In this document: in pieces, positions 17,047 through 25,224 of the stretch
Position numbering within the stretch: position 1 is the stretch's first letter
Layout of the letters: each line of letters begins with the position of its first letter
DNA from: an uncultured Butyrivibrio sp.
GTDB taxonomy: Bacteria; Bacillota; Clostridia; Lachnospirales; Lachnospiraceae
Direction: 5' to 3'
Length of the DNA: 64,000 nucleotides
Assembly: GCA_945928575.1 (NCBI GenBank)
Contig: CAMENP010000007.1
Coordinates: forward strand, 1 to 64,000
Position numbers and translations under genes: made by a program
The notes under the pieces: model-generated
Databases searched by the model: none
What the model was told of the DNA's origin: nothing
Seen by the model: only the letters and a program-made list of their open reading frames with translations

Positions 17047-18840
17047 ATGTATTATTCAGCAGGAACTTATGAATCATTCGCCCATCCGGAGAAACCGGAG
17101 GGAGTTGACAAGAAATCAGCATATATTATCGGCACAGGCCTTGCCGGTCTTACCGCAGCATTTTATCTTGTCCGTGACGGACAGATGAAAGGGGAGCACA
17201 TTCATCTTCTGGAAAAACTGGAACTTGCAGGCGGAAGCTGCGATGGACGCAGGGACATAACGAAGGGCTTCTTCATGAGAGGCGGAAGGGAGATGGATAA
17301 CCACTTTGAGGTAATGTGGGATATGTTCCGTGATGTTCCGTCGCTTGAAACGCCGGGGGCATCGGTATTGGATGAATATTATTGGCTCAACAAACACGAC
17401 CCTAACTATTCTCTCTGCCGTGCATCCGTAAACCGCGGTGAGGACGCACATACCGATAAGAAGTTCGGACTTGACAAGGAATCAGCGCTGGCGCTTTCAC
17501 AGCTTTTTATCACACCGGAGAAAGATCTTGAAGGCAAGAAAATCTCTGAGGTTCTCCCGGATTCATTCTGGAGCACGAATTTCTGGCTTTACTGGCAGAC
17601 AATGTTCGCATTCCAGCGCTGGTCGAGTGCACTTGAAATGAAACGTTATCTGTGCCGTTATGTCCATCACATCGACGGACTGCCTGATTTCAGCGCACTT
17701 CGTTTTACCAAATATAACCAGTATGAGAGCCTTATCCTTCCGCTGGTAAAATATCTTGAAGCACATGGCGTTAAAATAGAATACGGCATGGATGTCAAAA
17801 ATGTAATAATAGATACAGTCGGCGATAAGAAAATAGCCCGTCAGATTGTATACTTAAAGGATGGCAAGGAGCAGACAATCGATCTTATAGAGGATGACCT
17901 CGTATTCATCACAAACGGATGCTGTACCGACACCACCTGCTACGGCGACCAGAACCATGCGCCGGACCTCACAGGCCTTGTAAACGGCAAGGGTGATTCA
18001 TGGGATATGTGGAAAAATATTGCAAAACAGGCAAAACACGGCGAGTTCGGTAACCCGGATGCTTTCTGCAGCGATATCGAGGCAACCAACTGGATGAGCG
18101 CGACGGTAGCCACATCTGATGAGAAGGTCATACAGCATATAATAAATGTGTGCAAGCGTGACCCAAGAGAGGGCAAGGTAACAACAGGCGGAATTGTCAC
18201 CGTCAAGGACAGCATGGATAACTGGTATCTCTCCTGGACTATCAACCGTCAGCCGCAGTTCAAATCCCAGGATCCGAACATGGTTCTGGTATGGCTCTAT
18301 GCGCTCAACACCAATAAGGAAGGCAATTATGTCAAAAAAGCAATGCGTAACTGCACCGGTAAGGAAGTATGCGAAGAGTGGCTTTATCACATCGGAATCC
18401 CTGAGAATGAAATCGAGGATCTTGCATCCGATGCCTGCAACACGACGACTTGTTTCATGCCTTATATCAACGCATTTTTCCAGCCAAGGAAAAATTCGGA
18501 CCGTCCTCATGTAGTTCCTGACGGCGCTGTAAACTTTGCTTTTCTCGGACAGTTTACGGAAACTCCGCGTGATACTATTTTTACCATTGAGTATTCAATG
18601 CGTACCGGTATGGAGAGCGTCTATACTCTCTTAAACATCGACCGTGGTGTTCCTGAGGTATGGGGCAGCAAATATGATGTGCGTGAGCTCTTACGCGCCT
18701 GCTATTATGCGATCGACAAGAAACCAATCACACAGGTGCCGCTTACATTCAAGGAAAAGATGCTCCTAAAGACCGTCATGAAGAAGGTAAAGGGAACGGA
18801 CATTGAAATCCTTATGAAAGAAAGCGGATTAATAGAATAG
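17047..18840 (+). CDS. ohyA: Oleate hydratase (FAD-dependent)
   Basis: The enzyme hydrates cis-9 double bonds of unsaturated fatty acids such as oleate to 10-hydroxy acids, a detoxification reaction common in gut bacteria. The FAD-binding fold starts at AYIIGTGLAGLTAAFYL with the GxGxxG motif. RGGREMDNHFE carries the conserved acidic residues near the active site, and the length of 597 residues is standard for the family. The start at 17047 is fixed by AGGAGG at 17033-17038; an in-frame ATG further up lies within the preceding terminator. A TATAAT occurs at 17007-17012, but without a good -35 box. It appears to be a single-gene unit with its own terminator. Export signals are absent, so it is likely cytoplasmic or peripheral. 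Confidence 0.96.
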   Translation: MYYSAGTYESFAHPEKPEGVDKKSAYIIGTGLAGLTAAFYLVRDGQMKGEHIHLLEKLELAGGSCDGRRDITKGFFMRGGREMDNHFEVMWDMFRDVPSLETPGASVLDEYYWLNKHDPNYSLCRASVNRGEDAHTDKKFGLDKESALALSQLFITPEKDLEGKKISEVLPDSFWSTNFWLYWQTMFAFQRWSSALEMKRYLCRYVHHIDGLPDFSALRFTKYNQYESLILPLVKYLEAHGVKIEYGMDVKNVIIDTVGDKKIARQIVYLKDGKEQTIDLIEDDLVFITNGCCTDTTCYGDQNHAPDLTGLVNGKGDSWDMWKNIAKQAKHGEFGNPDAFCSDIEATNWMSATVATSDEKVIQHIINVCKRDPREGKVTTGGIVTVKDSMDNWYLSWTINRQPQFKSQDPNMVLVWLYALNTNKEGNYVKKAMRNCTGKEVCEEWLYHIGIPENEIEDLASDACNTTTCFMPYINAFFQPRKNSDRPHVVPDGAVNFAFLGQFTETPRDTIFTIEYSMRTGMESVYTLLNIDRGVPEVWGSKYDVRELLRACYYAIDKKPITQVPLTFKEKMLLKTVMKKVKGTDIEILMKESGLIE

Positions 18841-18855
18841 AGTAATCTGTGATGG

Positions 18856-18886
18856 CACCCCGGATTGAACATCCGGGGTGTTTTTT
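18856..18886 (+). terminator. Terminator after oleate hydratase
   Basis: A GC-rich ten-base-pair stem (18856-18865 with 18871-18880), five-base loop and six T. Confidence 0.92.
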
Positions 18887-18907
18887 CGGCATGCTTTATG
18901 ATATAAT
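18879..18907 (+). promoter_or_regulatory. Extended -10 promoter of truA
   Basis: TGATATAAT at 18899-18907 is an extended -10 element. A weak -35 (TGTTTT, 18879-18884) at 17-base spacing overlaps the T run of the ohyA terminator. Confidence 0.55.
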
Positions 18908-18945
18908 TTTATCAAATATTATGAACCCACGGAGGAACCGGTTAC

Positions 18946-19701
18946 ATGAGCAACTACAAGATGATAATTCAATACGACGGAACCCGCTACAAGGGCTGGC
19001 AGGGGCAGAACTCAACCGATATGACAATCGAGGGCCGCATCGAAGCCGTGCTTTCTGCAATGGCGGGATATCCCGTGGAACTGACCGGCTCCGGCCGAAC
19101 CGATGCAGGCGTCCATGCCCGCGGTCAGGTAGCCAATTATCATCTGGACACGCCTTGCGATACATCCGAGATGTTATCATATGTGAATCAATACCTCCCG
19201 GACGATATTGCGGTTCTTTCAATAGAGAGCGTGGATGAGCGCTTCCACAGCCGATACAATGCAACCGCCAAAACTTACCGTTACAGCATCCGCACCGGCG
19301 GCATTCCTGACGTCTTTGCTCACCGCTTTCAATATCAATACGATAAACCGCTTGATGTCCACCGCATGGAGGCTGCTGCCGCACAGCTTGTCGGCACGCA
19401 CGATTTCGCTTCGTTCTGCGGCAACCGCAAGATGAAAAAATCAACTGTCCGTACTATTTACGACATTAAAATAACAAGTTCCGGCCCGGACATAACCATT
19501 GATTACCGCGGTTCCGGCTTTCTGCAGAACATGGTCCGTATCCTCACGGGCACGTTTATCGAAGTCGGAGACGGGCGCCTCTCACCGTCCGCCATTCCGG
19601 AAATTCTTGCCGCCCGCGACCGCACTGCGGCCGGTTACACCGCTCCGGCATGCGGGCTGACATTGATGAAAGTTGAGTACGGGGAAGAAAAAGAGAATTA
19701 A
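18946..19701 (+). CDS. truA: tRNA pseudouridine(38-40) synthase TruA
   Basis: TruA isomerises uridines 38-40 in the anticodon arm of tRNAs. The catalytic Asp is residue 53 in SGRTDAGVHARGQ. The conserved KTYRYSI, FASFCG and FLQNMVR segments follow in order. At 251 residues it is full length. A GGAGG ribosome binding site precedes the ATG. It is the last clear core gene before the accessory stretch. Confidence 0.96.
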   Translation: MSNYKMIIQYDGTRYKGWQGQNSTDMTIEGRIEAVLSAMAGYPVELTGSGRTDAGVHARGQVANYHLDTPCDTSEMLSYVNQYLPDDIAVLSIESVDERFHSRYNATAKTYRYSIRTGGIPDVFAHRFQYQYDKPLDVHRMEAAAAQLVGTHDFASFCGNRKMKKSTVRTIYDIKITSSGPDITIDYRGSGFLQNMVRILTGTFIEVGDGRLSPSAIPEILAARDRTAAGYTAPACGLTLMKVEYGEEKEN

Positions 19702-19704
19702 AGC

Positions 19705-19803
19705 GGCGGTGAAATGGGGTAAATATGCGTTGACCGCCGGTTAAACATCTGCTATAATGCAATTAAAACGGCGGTGAAACACAGTAAAAGTATGTTCACC
19801 GCC
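19705..19803. repeat. Two matching inverted repeats around the DUF234-ATPase promoter
   Basis: Unit 1 is GGCGGTGAA (19705-19713), 16 bases, TTGACCGCC (19730-19738). Unit 2 is GGCGGTGAA (19770-19778), 16 bases, TTCACCGCC (19795-19803). The two have identical arm length and spacer length and share GTAAA in the same spacer position. Unit 1 overlaps the -35 box; unit 2 lies just after the expected transcription start and would form a hairpin at the 5' end of the mRNA just before the ribosome binding site. They could be operators, RNA hairpins or a small dispersed repeat. Confidence 0.8.
19730..19758 (+). promoter_or_regulatory. Promoter of the DUF234-type ATPase gene
   Basis: TTGACC at 19730-19735, 17-base spacer, TATAAT at 19753-19758. 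The -35 box is built from the right arm of the first inverted repeat. Confidence 0.8.
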
Positions 19804-19820
19804 ACTTTAGGAGAAAAAAT

Positions 19821-21257
19821 ATGGTTGGACGTATACAGGAAATAAAGGAATTAAACCGGTTGTATTCCGGTAATAAAGCAGAACTTGTTGCAGTTTACGG
19901 CAGAAGACGTGTGGGAAAAACATATCTTGTAGATGAAACATTCGGAGATAAAATTACATTTAGACATGCCGGACTTTCACCGGCAGACGAAGATTCCAAA
20001 GGACTGTTAAATCTCCAATTGAATCATTTTTATAATTCGTTGGAATTGCAGGGGATGGAGAAATGCGATAAGCCTAATAACTGGCTGGATGCATTCCTGT
20101 TGTTGGAAAAATTTTTGCAAAGCAAGGATGATGGGAACAGACAGTTAGTATTTCTTGATGAACTTCCTTGGATGGACACCCCAAGATCCGGATTTATACG
20201 AGCTTTTGAAGCTTTTTGGAATACATGGGGATGTCATCGTAAAAATTTGATGGTCATCGTATGTGGAAGTGCAAATTCATGGATACAGGATAAATTATTA
20301 AATAATCATGGTGGATTATATAACAGAGTGACTTACGAAATAAAACTGTCTCCATTTAATCTGAAGGAATGTGAAGATTTTTATAAAAGCAATGGTGTAA
20401 TACTCTCCAGGTATGATATAGCACAGAGCTATATGGTGCTCGGAGGAATCCCATATTACATGGGATATGTAAATCCCGGATTGAGTCTGGCCCAAAATAT
20501 AGATAATATGTTTTTTAAAAAGAATGCAGTTTTTAAAGATGAATATAATCGTCTGTTTGCTTCGGTTTTCGTAAACCCGGAAGCAGTAAAAAGTATAGTT
20601 CAATTATTGTATACGAGAAATGCAGGATTTACAAGAAAAGAAATTATAGAGAAACTTGGAATAAAAGATGGGGGCAGATTGTCGAGTAATCTAAATGCGT
20701 TGATTTCAAGTGACTTTATAATAAAATATGTTCCGTTCGGGCATGGAAAGAGAGAGGAGCATTACAAACTGATAGATCCTTTTTGCATGTTTTATCTACA
20801 CTTTATCTGGAATCGGAAAAAATTAAGTGAAAAATTCTGGCAGCAAAATGTAACATCATCTTTTGTATCAATATGGCGAGGATTTGCATTTGAAAATGTC
20901 TGCTTTAATCATATTGAGCAAGTTAAGCGTTCACTTGGAATATCGGGAGTAATAACAGATGCGAGTGCGTGGTCAAAAAAGGATGATGATGCAGATGGAA
21001 CTCAGATAGATTTATTAATCTCACGAAATGACAATGTAATCAACATGTGCGAAATAAAATATTACAATGGAGAGTTCAAGGTAAATAAAGATTACTATCT
21101 CAAATTATTGAACAGACAGGAAATTCTGGCTGAAAATGTATCGACCAGAATTGCTATTCACAGTACACTGATAACAACTTTTGGATTAACACCAAATGAG
21201 TATAGCGGAGTGTTTACCAACGTTATTGTTTTAGATGACCTTTTTAAAGAAGATTAA
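19821..21257 (+). CDS. ATPase with C-terminal DUF234 nuclease-like domain
   Basis: A 478-residue P-loop ATPase of the archaeal-type/AAA_14-like group. Walker A is YGRRRVGKTYLV near residue 27, and LVFLDELPWMD near 110 is Walker B followed by the family's typical ELPW. A winged-helix region follows (about 255-300), then a DUF234 domain where QIDLLIS and NMCEIKYY match the D...ExK core of PD-(D/E)XK nucleases. AGGAG precedes the ATG. The gene is visibly more AT-rich than truA before it, suggesting acquisition. Members are widespread, often near mobile or defence genes, with no established function. It probably forms its own unit up to the helicase gene. Confidence 0.83.
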   Translation: MVGRIQEIKELNRLYSGNKAELVAVYGRRRVGKTYLVDETFGDKITFRHAGLSPADEDSKGLLNLQLNHFYNSLELQGMEKCDKPNNWLDAFLLLEKFLQSKDDGNRQLVFLDELPWMDTPRSGFIRAFEAFWNTWGCHRKNLMVIVCGSANSWIQDKLLNNHGGLYNRVTYEIKLSPFNLKECEDFYKSNGVILSRYDIAQSYMVLGGIPYYMGYVNPGLSLAQNIDNMFFKKNAVFKDEYNRLFASVFVNPEAVKSIVQLLYTRNAGFTRKEIIEKLGIKDGGRLSSNLNALISSDFIIKYVPFGHGKREEHYKLIDPFCMFYLHFIWNRKKLSEKFWQQNVTSSFVSIWRGFAFENVCFNHIEQVKRSLGISGVITDASAWSKKDDDADGTQIDLLISRNDNVINMCEIKYYNGEFKVNKDYYLKLLNRQEILAENVSTRIAIHSTLITTFGLTPNEYSGVFTNVIVLDDLFKED

Positions 21258-21293
21258 AAAGAGCATCTAAGCATTATGCCCGGAGGTGGAATA

Positions 21294-24200
21294 ATGAGAA
21301 CAGAAGAAATAACAAAATCAATGGCTACGGCTTATATAGACAGTACAATCAATTCAAATCTTGCTTATCGTCCGGAATTTGTATCCAACGATTACAGACA
21401 AGGCAAGAAAGTGCTGGTTTCAATAGATAAGGAACTTAATAATTGCGATGAATTCTGTATCAGTGTAGCATTTATTAAAATGAGCGGAATAACTCCGCTT
21501 CTTATGACACTTAAGGAACTTGAACGAAAAGGGATTCCGGGTAAAATCATAACGACCGATTATCAGATTTTTACCGAACCGAAGGCACTTGATAAACTTG
21601 CGGAGCTTAAAAACATTTCTCTTAAAATATATAAGTGTGACCCTTCTAACGACGGATTTCATACAAAGGGATACATATTCCGCAAGGATGAATTATATAG
21701 AATTATCATCGGAAGTTCCAATATGACCATAAGTGCCATTACGACCAACAGAGAGTGGAATACGAAAATAGTATCCACGCAGGAAGGACAGGTCGCAAAA
21801 GATATATTGGATGAATTCAAAGATTTATGGGATGATGCCAAATGCCTTAATTATGATGAGTATATTGACGAGTACAGGCAAAAATATATAGAACAGCAGA
21901 TTATAAGAAGGCAACAAAGACAGGCAGCGACAGAAAATGTTGTCAATCTGGAGCGGTATACGTTAAAGCCTAATAAGATGCAGGTAGCATTTATAGATAA
22001 TCTGATGCAGCTGGTAAATGACGGTGTTGACAGGGCGCTGCTGTTATCAAGCACCGGTACCGGCAAAACATACGCATCTGCATTTGCGATGCGCGAACTT
22101 GGATATAAAAAAGTCCTGTTTCTGGTTCATCGTAACCAGATTGCAAAACAGGCAATAAAATCTTATCACAAGGTATTCGGAAACAGTGTATCGATGGGGA
22201 TGATGTCATCAGCACTTGGCCGTATGGAATACGATAAGGATTATATTTTTGCTACCATACAGACATTTGCAAAAGATGAGAATCTGCACAGATTTGAAAA
22301 AACATATTTTGACGCGATAATTTATGATGAGGCGCATCATGCATGTGCGGACAGCTATCGGAAAGTCATGGATTATTTTACACCGCGATTGTCTCTTGGA
22401 ATGACAGCAACACCGGACAGAAGGGATGCTGATGTCAAGGGTCGTGATATATATGAGGTATTTGGGCATAATATTGCGTACGAAATCCGGTTACAGCAGG
22501 CAATGGAAGAGGATTTGTTGTGTCCGTTCCATTATTTTGGCATAACGGATTTAAACATTGATGATGAAGTTTGTGATACAGATAATTTCAGGTTTCTCAC
22601 ATCCGATGAACGTGTAAAATATGTGATGTCGCAGGCCCGGTATTACGGTTACAGCGGAAGCAGGGTTAAGGGACTTATTTTTTGCAGCAGGATTGATGAA
22701 GCTAAAGAATTGTCGCGTAAATTCAATGAAAACGGACTCCGGACGGTCGCGCTCAGCGGAGCTGACACAGAGGAAACGAGGGCAAATGCGATAGAGCGTC
22801 TGGCAATGGAAGAGAGCGATGCAACGGATACGATTCAACCGCTTGACTACATTCTGTCCGTTGACATCTTTTCCGAAGGAACCGACATAGTCGAGGTTAA
22901 TCAGGTAATAATGCTGAGACCGACACAGTCTCCGATTGTATTTATACAGCAGCTTGGCCGTGGACTTAGAAAGGCAGATGATAAAGAGTATGTGGTTGTT
23001 CTGGATTTTATCGGCAACTACAGGAATAATTTTATGATACCGATTGCACTTTCCGGGGACAGGACATATAACAAAGATACGGTCAGACATTATGTGACGG
23101 AAGGTGCGAGAATAATTCCGGGCAGCAGTACGTTGCATTTTGATGAGATATCCAAGAAGAGAATATTCAGCTCTATTGATAATGCTAACTTCAGTGATAT
23201 TAAACTCATTAAAGAGAATTATTTTAATTTGAAGAACAAGCTTGGCCATATACCGGCATTGACTGATTTTGATAAATACGGCGAAATGGATGTGCTTAGA
23301 ATATTTGATAACAACAGTCTGGGATCATATTATAAATTCCTTGTGAAATACGAACCGGATTACAAGGTACGTTTGTCGGATGAGAAGGCACAGGTCATAG
23401 AATTCATATCCAAGAAAATTGCCAATGGCAAAAGGGTACATGAACTTGTGCTCCTCAAAGAAATTTTAAAAGGACAACATGATTTAATTTGTAATATGGC
23501 CGATACACTTCACAGGGAATACGGACTTATTGTAGACAGAAACTGCGTTGAAAATGTAGTCAATATATTCACCAATGAATTCCCGGCAGGGGTGGCACGC
23601 GCAACGTATAAGAATTGTGTTCTTATTGAACCCAATCGTAATGCTTTTTCAAGGTTGTCGGCATACGCATCATTGCTCCAAAACAATACCGATTATGAAG
23701 CCAGTCCTAAATTTATGGAAATGCTTTCCGATAATGATTTCCGTTCAATAATAGAGGAACTGGTCGATTTTGGACTTGCCCGGTATGAAAGAGATTACAG
23801 GGATTCCGATTCCCAAAGCGGATTCGCACTCTATCGTAAATACACATATGAGGATGTGTGCAGGATACTCAATTGGGCACATAATGAGGTCCCGCTTAAT
23901 ATCGGAGGATATAAGTATGATGACAGGACAAAGACATTTCCGATTTTTATTAACTATGATAAAGCGGATGACATAAGCGATACCACAAGATATGAGGATC
24001 ATTTTACGACCAGCAACACACTTATAGCTATTTCCAAAAGCGGAAGAACCAGAAAATCAACGGATGTCGTAAATATGCTGGAGGCTAAGCAAAGAGGAAT
24101 CAAAGTTGAACTCTTTGTACGAAAGAATAAGGATGATAAGATTTCCAAAGAATTTTATTATCTGGGAGGTATGCAGGCAAAGGGCGTGGCGCAGGAATTT

Positions 24201-24296
24201 GTTATGGCTAATACAGACAAAACAGCTGTTGAGATTGAATGGGAACTTGATGTTCCGGTGCGCGAGGACATATACGAATATATTACCCAGGGATGA
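21294..24296 (+). CDS. PLD-nuclease / SF2 helicase / DUF3427 protein
   Basis: A 1,000-residue multidomain enzyme. The N-terminal phospholipase-D-like nuclease domain has HTKGYIF near 123 with GSSNMT downstream (the HxK and GSxN parts of the motif). The superfamily 2 helicase core has STGTGKT near 252-258, DEAHH near 345 and GMTATPDR, then the helicase C domain with LGRGLRKADDK. The C-terminal part (about 620-1000) matches DUF3427. The ATG at 21294 has GGAGG at 21282-21286; an earlier in-frame ATG at 21276 has no such site. The next gene is a NUDIX hydrolase 14 bases on. Helicases of this layout recur in defence-rich regions, so nucleic-acid defence is a reasonable inference, not shown here. 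Confidence 0.87.
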   Translation: MRTEEITKSMATAYIDSTINSNLAYRPEFVSNDYRQGKKVLVSIDKELNNCDEFCISVAFIKMSGITPLLMTLKELERKGIPGKIITTDYQIFTEPKALDKLAELKNISLKIYKCDPSNDGFHTKGYIFRKDELYRIIIGSSNMTISAITTNREWNTKIVSTQEGQVAKDILDEFKDLWDDAKCLNYDEYIDEYRQKYIEQQIIRRQQRQAATENVVNLERYTLKPNKMQVAFIDNLMQLVNDGVDRALLLSSTGTGKTYASAFAMRELGYKKVLFLVHRNQIAKQAIKSYHKVFGNSVSMGMMSSALGRMEYDKDYIFATIQTFAKDENLHRFEKTYFDAIIYDEAHHACADSYRKVMDYFTPRLSLGMTATPDRRDADVKGRDIYEVFGHNIAYEIRLQQAMEEDLLCPFHYFGITDLNIDDEVCDTDNFRFLTSDERVKYVMSQARYYGYSGSRVKGLIFCSRIDEAKELSRKFNENGLRTVALSGADTEETRANAIERLAMEESDATDTIQPLDYILSVDIFSEGTDIVEVNQVIMLRPTQSPIVFIQQLGRGLRKADDKEYVVVLDFIGNYRNNFMIPIALSGDRTYNKDTVRHYVTEGARIIPGSSTLHFDEISKKRIFSSIDNANFSDIKLIKENYFNLKNKLGHIPALTDFDKYGEMDVLRIFDNNSLGSYYKFLVKYEPDYKVRLSDEKAQVIEFISKKIANGKRVHELVLLKEILKGQHDLICNMADTLHREYGLIVDRNCVENVVNIFTNEFPAGVARATYKNCVLIEPNRNAFSRLSAYASLLQNNTDYEASPKFMEMLSDNDFRSIIEELVDFGLARYERDYRDSDSQSGFALYRKYTYEDVCRILNWAHNEVPLNIGGYKYDDRTKTFPIFINYDKADDISDTTRYEDHFTTSNTLIAISKSGRTRKSTDVVNMLEAKQRGIKVELFVRKNKDDKISKEFYYLGGMQAKGVAQEFVMANTDKTAVEIEWELDVPVREDIYEYITQG

Positions 24297-24310
24297 AAGA
24301 GGTGTAACTT

Positions 24311-24712
24311 ATGAAGACAATACGAGTTGTCGCTGCGGTTATTCAGGCGACGAATGACAATGGAGAGAAAATTATTTTTGCCACAGAACGGGGATACGGC
24401 GAGTTCAAAGGCGGCTGGGAATTTCCGGGTGGTAAGATTGAACCGGGAGAGACGCCACAGCAGGCTCTTGGGCGTGAGATAATGGAAGAACTTGACACGA
24501 AGATTCAGGTCGGGGATCTGATAGACACAATAGAATACGATTATCCGGCATTTCATCTGTCGATGGACTGCTTCTGGTGTGAGGTGGTTTCGGGCAATCT
24601 TGTGCTTAAAGAGCATGAGGCGGCCAGATGGCTTACATCCGATGAACTTGACAGTGTGGAATGGCTGCCGGCGGACGTGACATTGATAGAGAAGATAAGG
24701 GCAGGAATGTGA
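24311..24712 (+). CDS. NUDIX hydrolase (MutT/CTP pyrophosphohydrolase-like)
   Basis: A 133-residue NUDIX enzyme that would hydrolyse a nucleoside diphosphate derivative. The NUDIX box is GGKIEPGETPQQALGREIMEEL with all catalytic acids; the usual Gly after EE is replaced (EELDT). WEFPGGK before it is typical of MutT and CTP/dCTP pyrophosphohydrolases. Its close coupling to the PLD-helicase gene suggests a joint unit. Whether it cleans oxidised or modified nucleotides or acts in defence is not shown. Confidence 0.9.
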   Translation: MKTIRVVAAVIQATNDNGEKIIFATERGYGEFKGGWEFPGGKIEPGETPQQALGREIMEELDTKIQVGDLIDTIEYDYPAFHLSMDCFWCEVVSGNLVLKEHEAARWLTSDELDSVEWLPADVTLIEKIRAGM

Positions 24713-24734
24713 ATGAATATAAATTATATTTAGT

Positions 24735-24763
24735 TTGACTTACTATCAATTGAATAGTATACT
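24735..24763 (+). promoter_or_regulatory. Promoter of the toxin-antitoxin pair
   Basis: TTGACT at 24735-24740, 17-base spacer, TATACT at 24758-24763. Expected start near 24770, only a few bases before the earliest possible toxin start codon. Confidence 0.8.
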
Positions 24764-24776
24764 ATCAATAGATAGT
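24742..24776. promoter_or_regulatory. Two tandem palindromes, probable autoregulatory operators
   Basis: ACTAT-N7-ATAGT at 24742-24758 and ACTAT-N6-ATAGT at 24761-24776; both left arms continue as ACTATCAAT. The first fills the -35/-10 spacer and the second covers the transcription start. An antitoxin carrying a helix-turn-helix domain is encoded just downstream, so autorepression is the natural reading. Confidence 0.75.
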
Positions 24777-25200
24777 GAATAGATTAGGGGTGATTAGTAT
24801 ATTTCTTAGTTTTCAATCGAAGAGAATAGAGGTAGAATCTTTCCTTGAACGATTACATAATTTACTGGATGAAGAAGATTTTAATATAGACACTGACCTG
24901 AATATTATTCGTAAGAGGAAGCAAGGGGATGACTTGAAATTTTCAACTCCGTATACTTTATTGGATCTTGAGTATGATGTAGAAGATGTAGTTAATCGAT
25001 TAAGAGAATTAAAGGTGGAGGAATATTCCGAAACTAAAATAGATAAGAATGACTTGAATCCGCCGTTGTTATTTGTTTTCGGCAAGGATATAAACAATAG
25101 GCTAATATATATAAAATTAAAGATTAAAGATCAACAGAAACAGATTCTGTGTGTGTCTTTTCATTATGCAAGCAGAGAAATGAAGTTTCCATACGCGTAA
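24775..25200 (+). CDS. Putative toxin, MqsR-like, partner of a Panacea antitoxin
   Basis: About 130-141 residues, AT-rich, no membrane segment. The C-terminal half (LIYIKLKIKDQQKQILCVSFHYA) has the short strand-turn-strand character of MqsR/RelE-type mRNA interferases, but no catalytic motif can be fixed by eye. The toxin call rests mostly on position: same operon and directly before an antitoxin with MqsA-like zinc finger, XRE and Panacea domains. The start is undecided. GTG at 24775 lies inside an operator and about five bases from the transcript start; GTG at 24790 or a non-standard codon just after AGGGG at 24786-24790 is also possible. Confidence 0.6.
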   Translation: MNRLGVISIFLSFQSKRIEVESFLERLHNLLDEEDFNIDTDLNIIRKRKQGDDLKFSTPYTLLDLEYDVEDVVNRLRELKVEEYSETKIDKNDLNPPLLFVFGKDINNRLIYIKLKIKDQQKQILCVSFHYASREMKFPYA

Positions 25201-25224
25201 TTGAATATTAAAGGAGGCTATACA

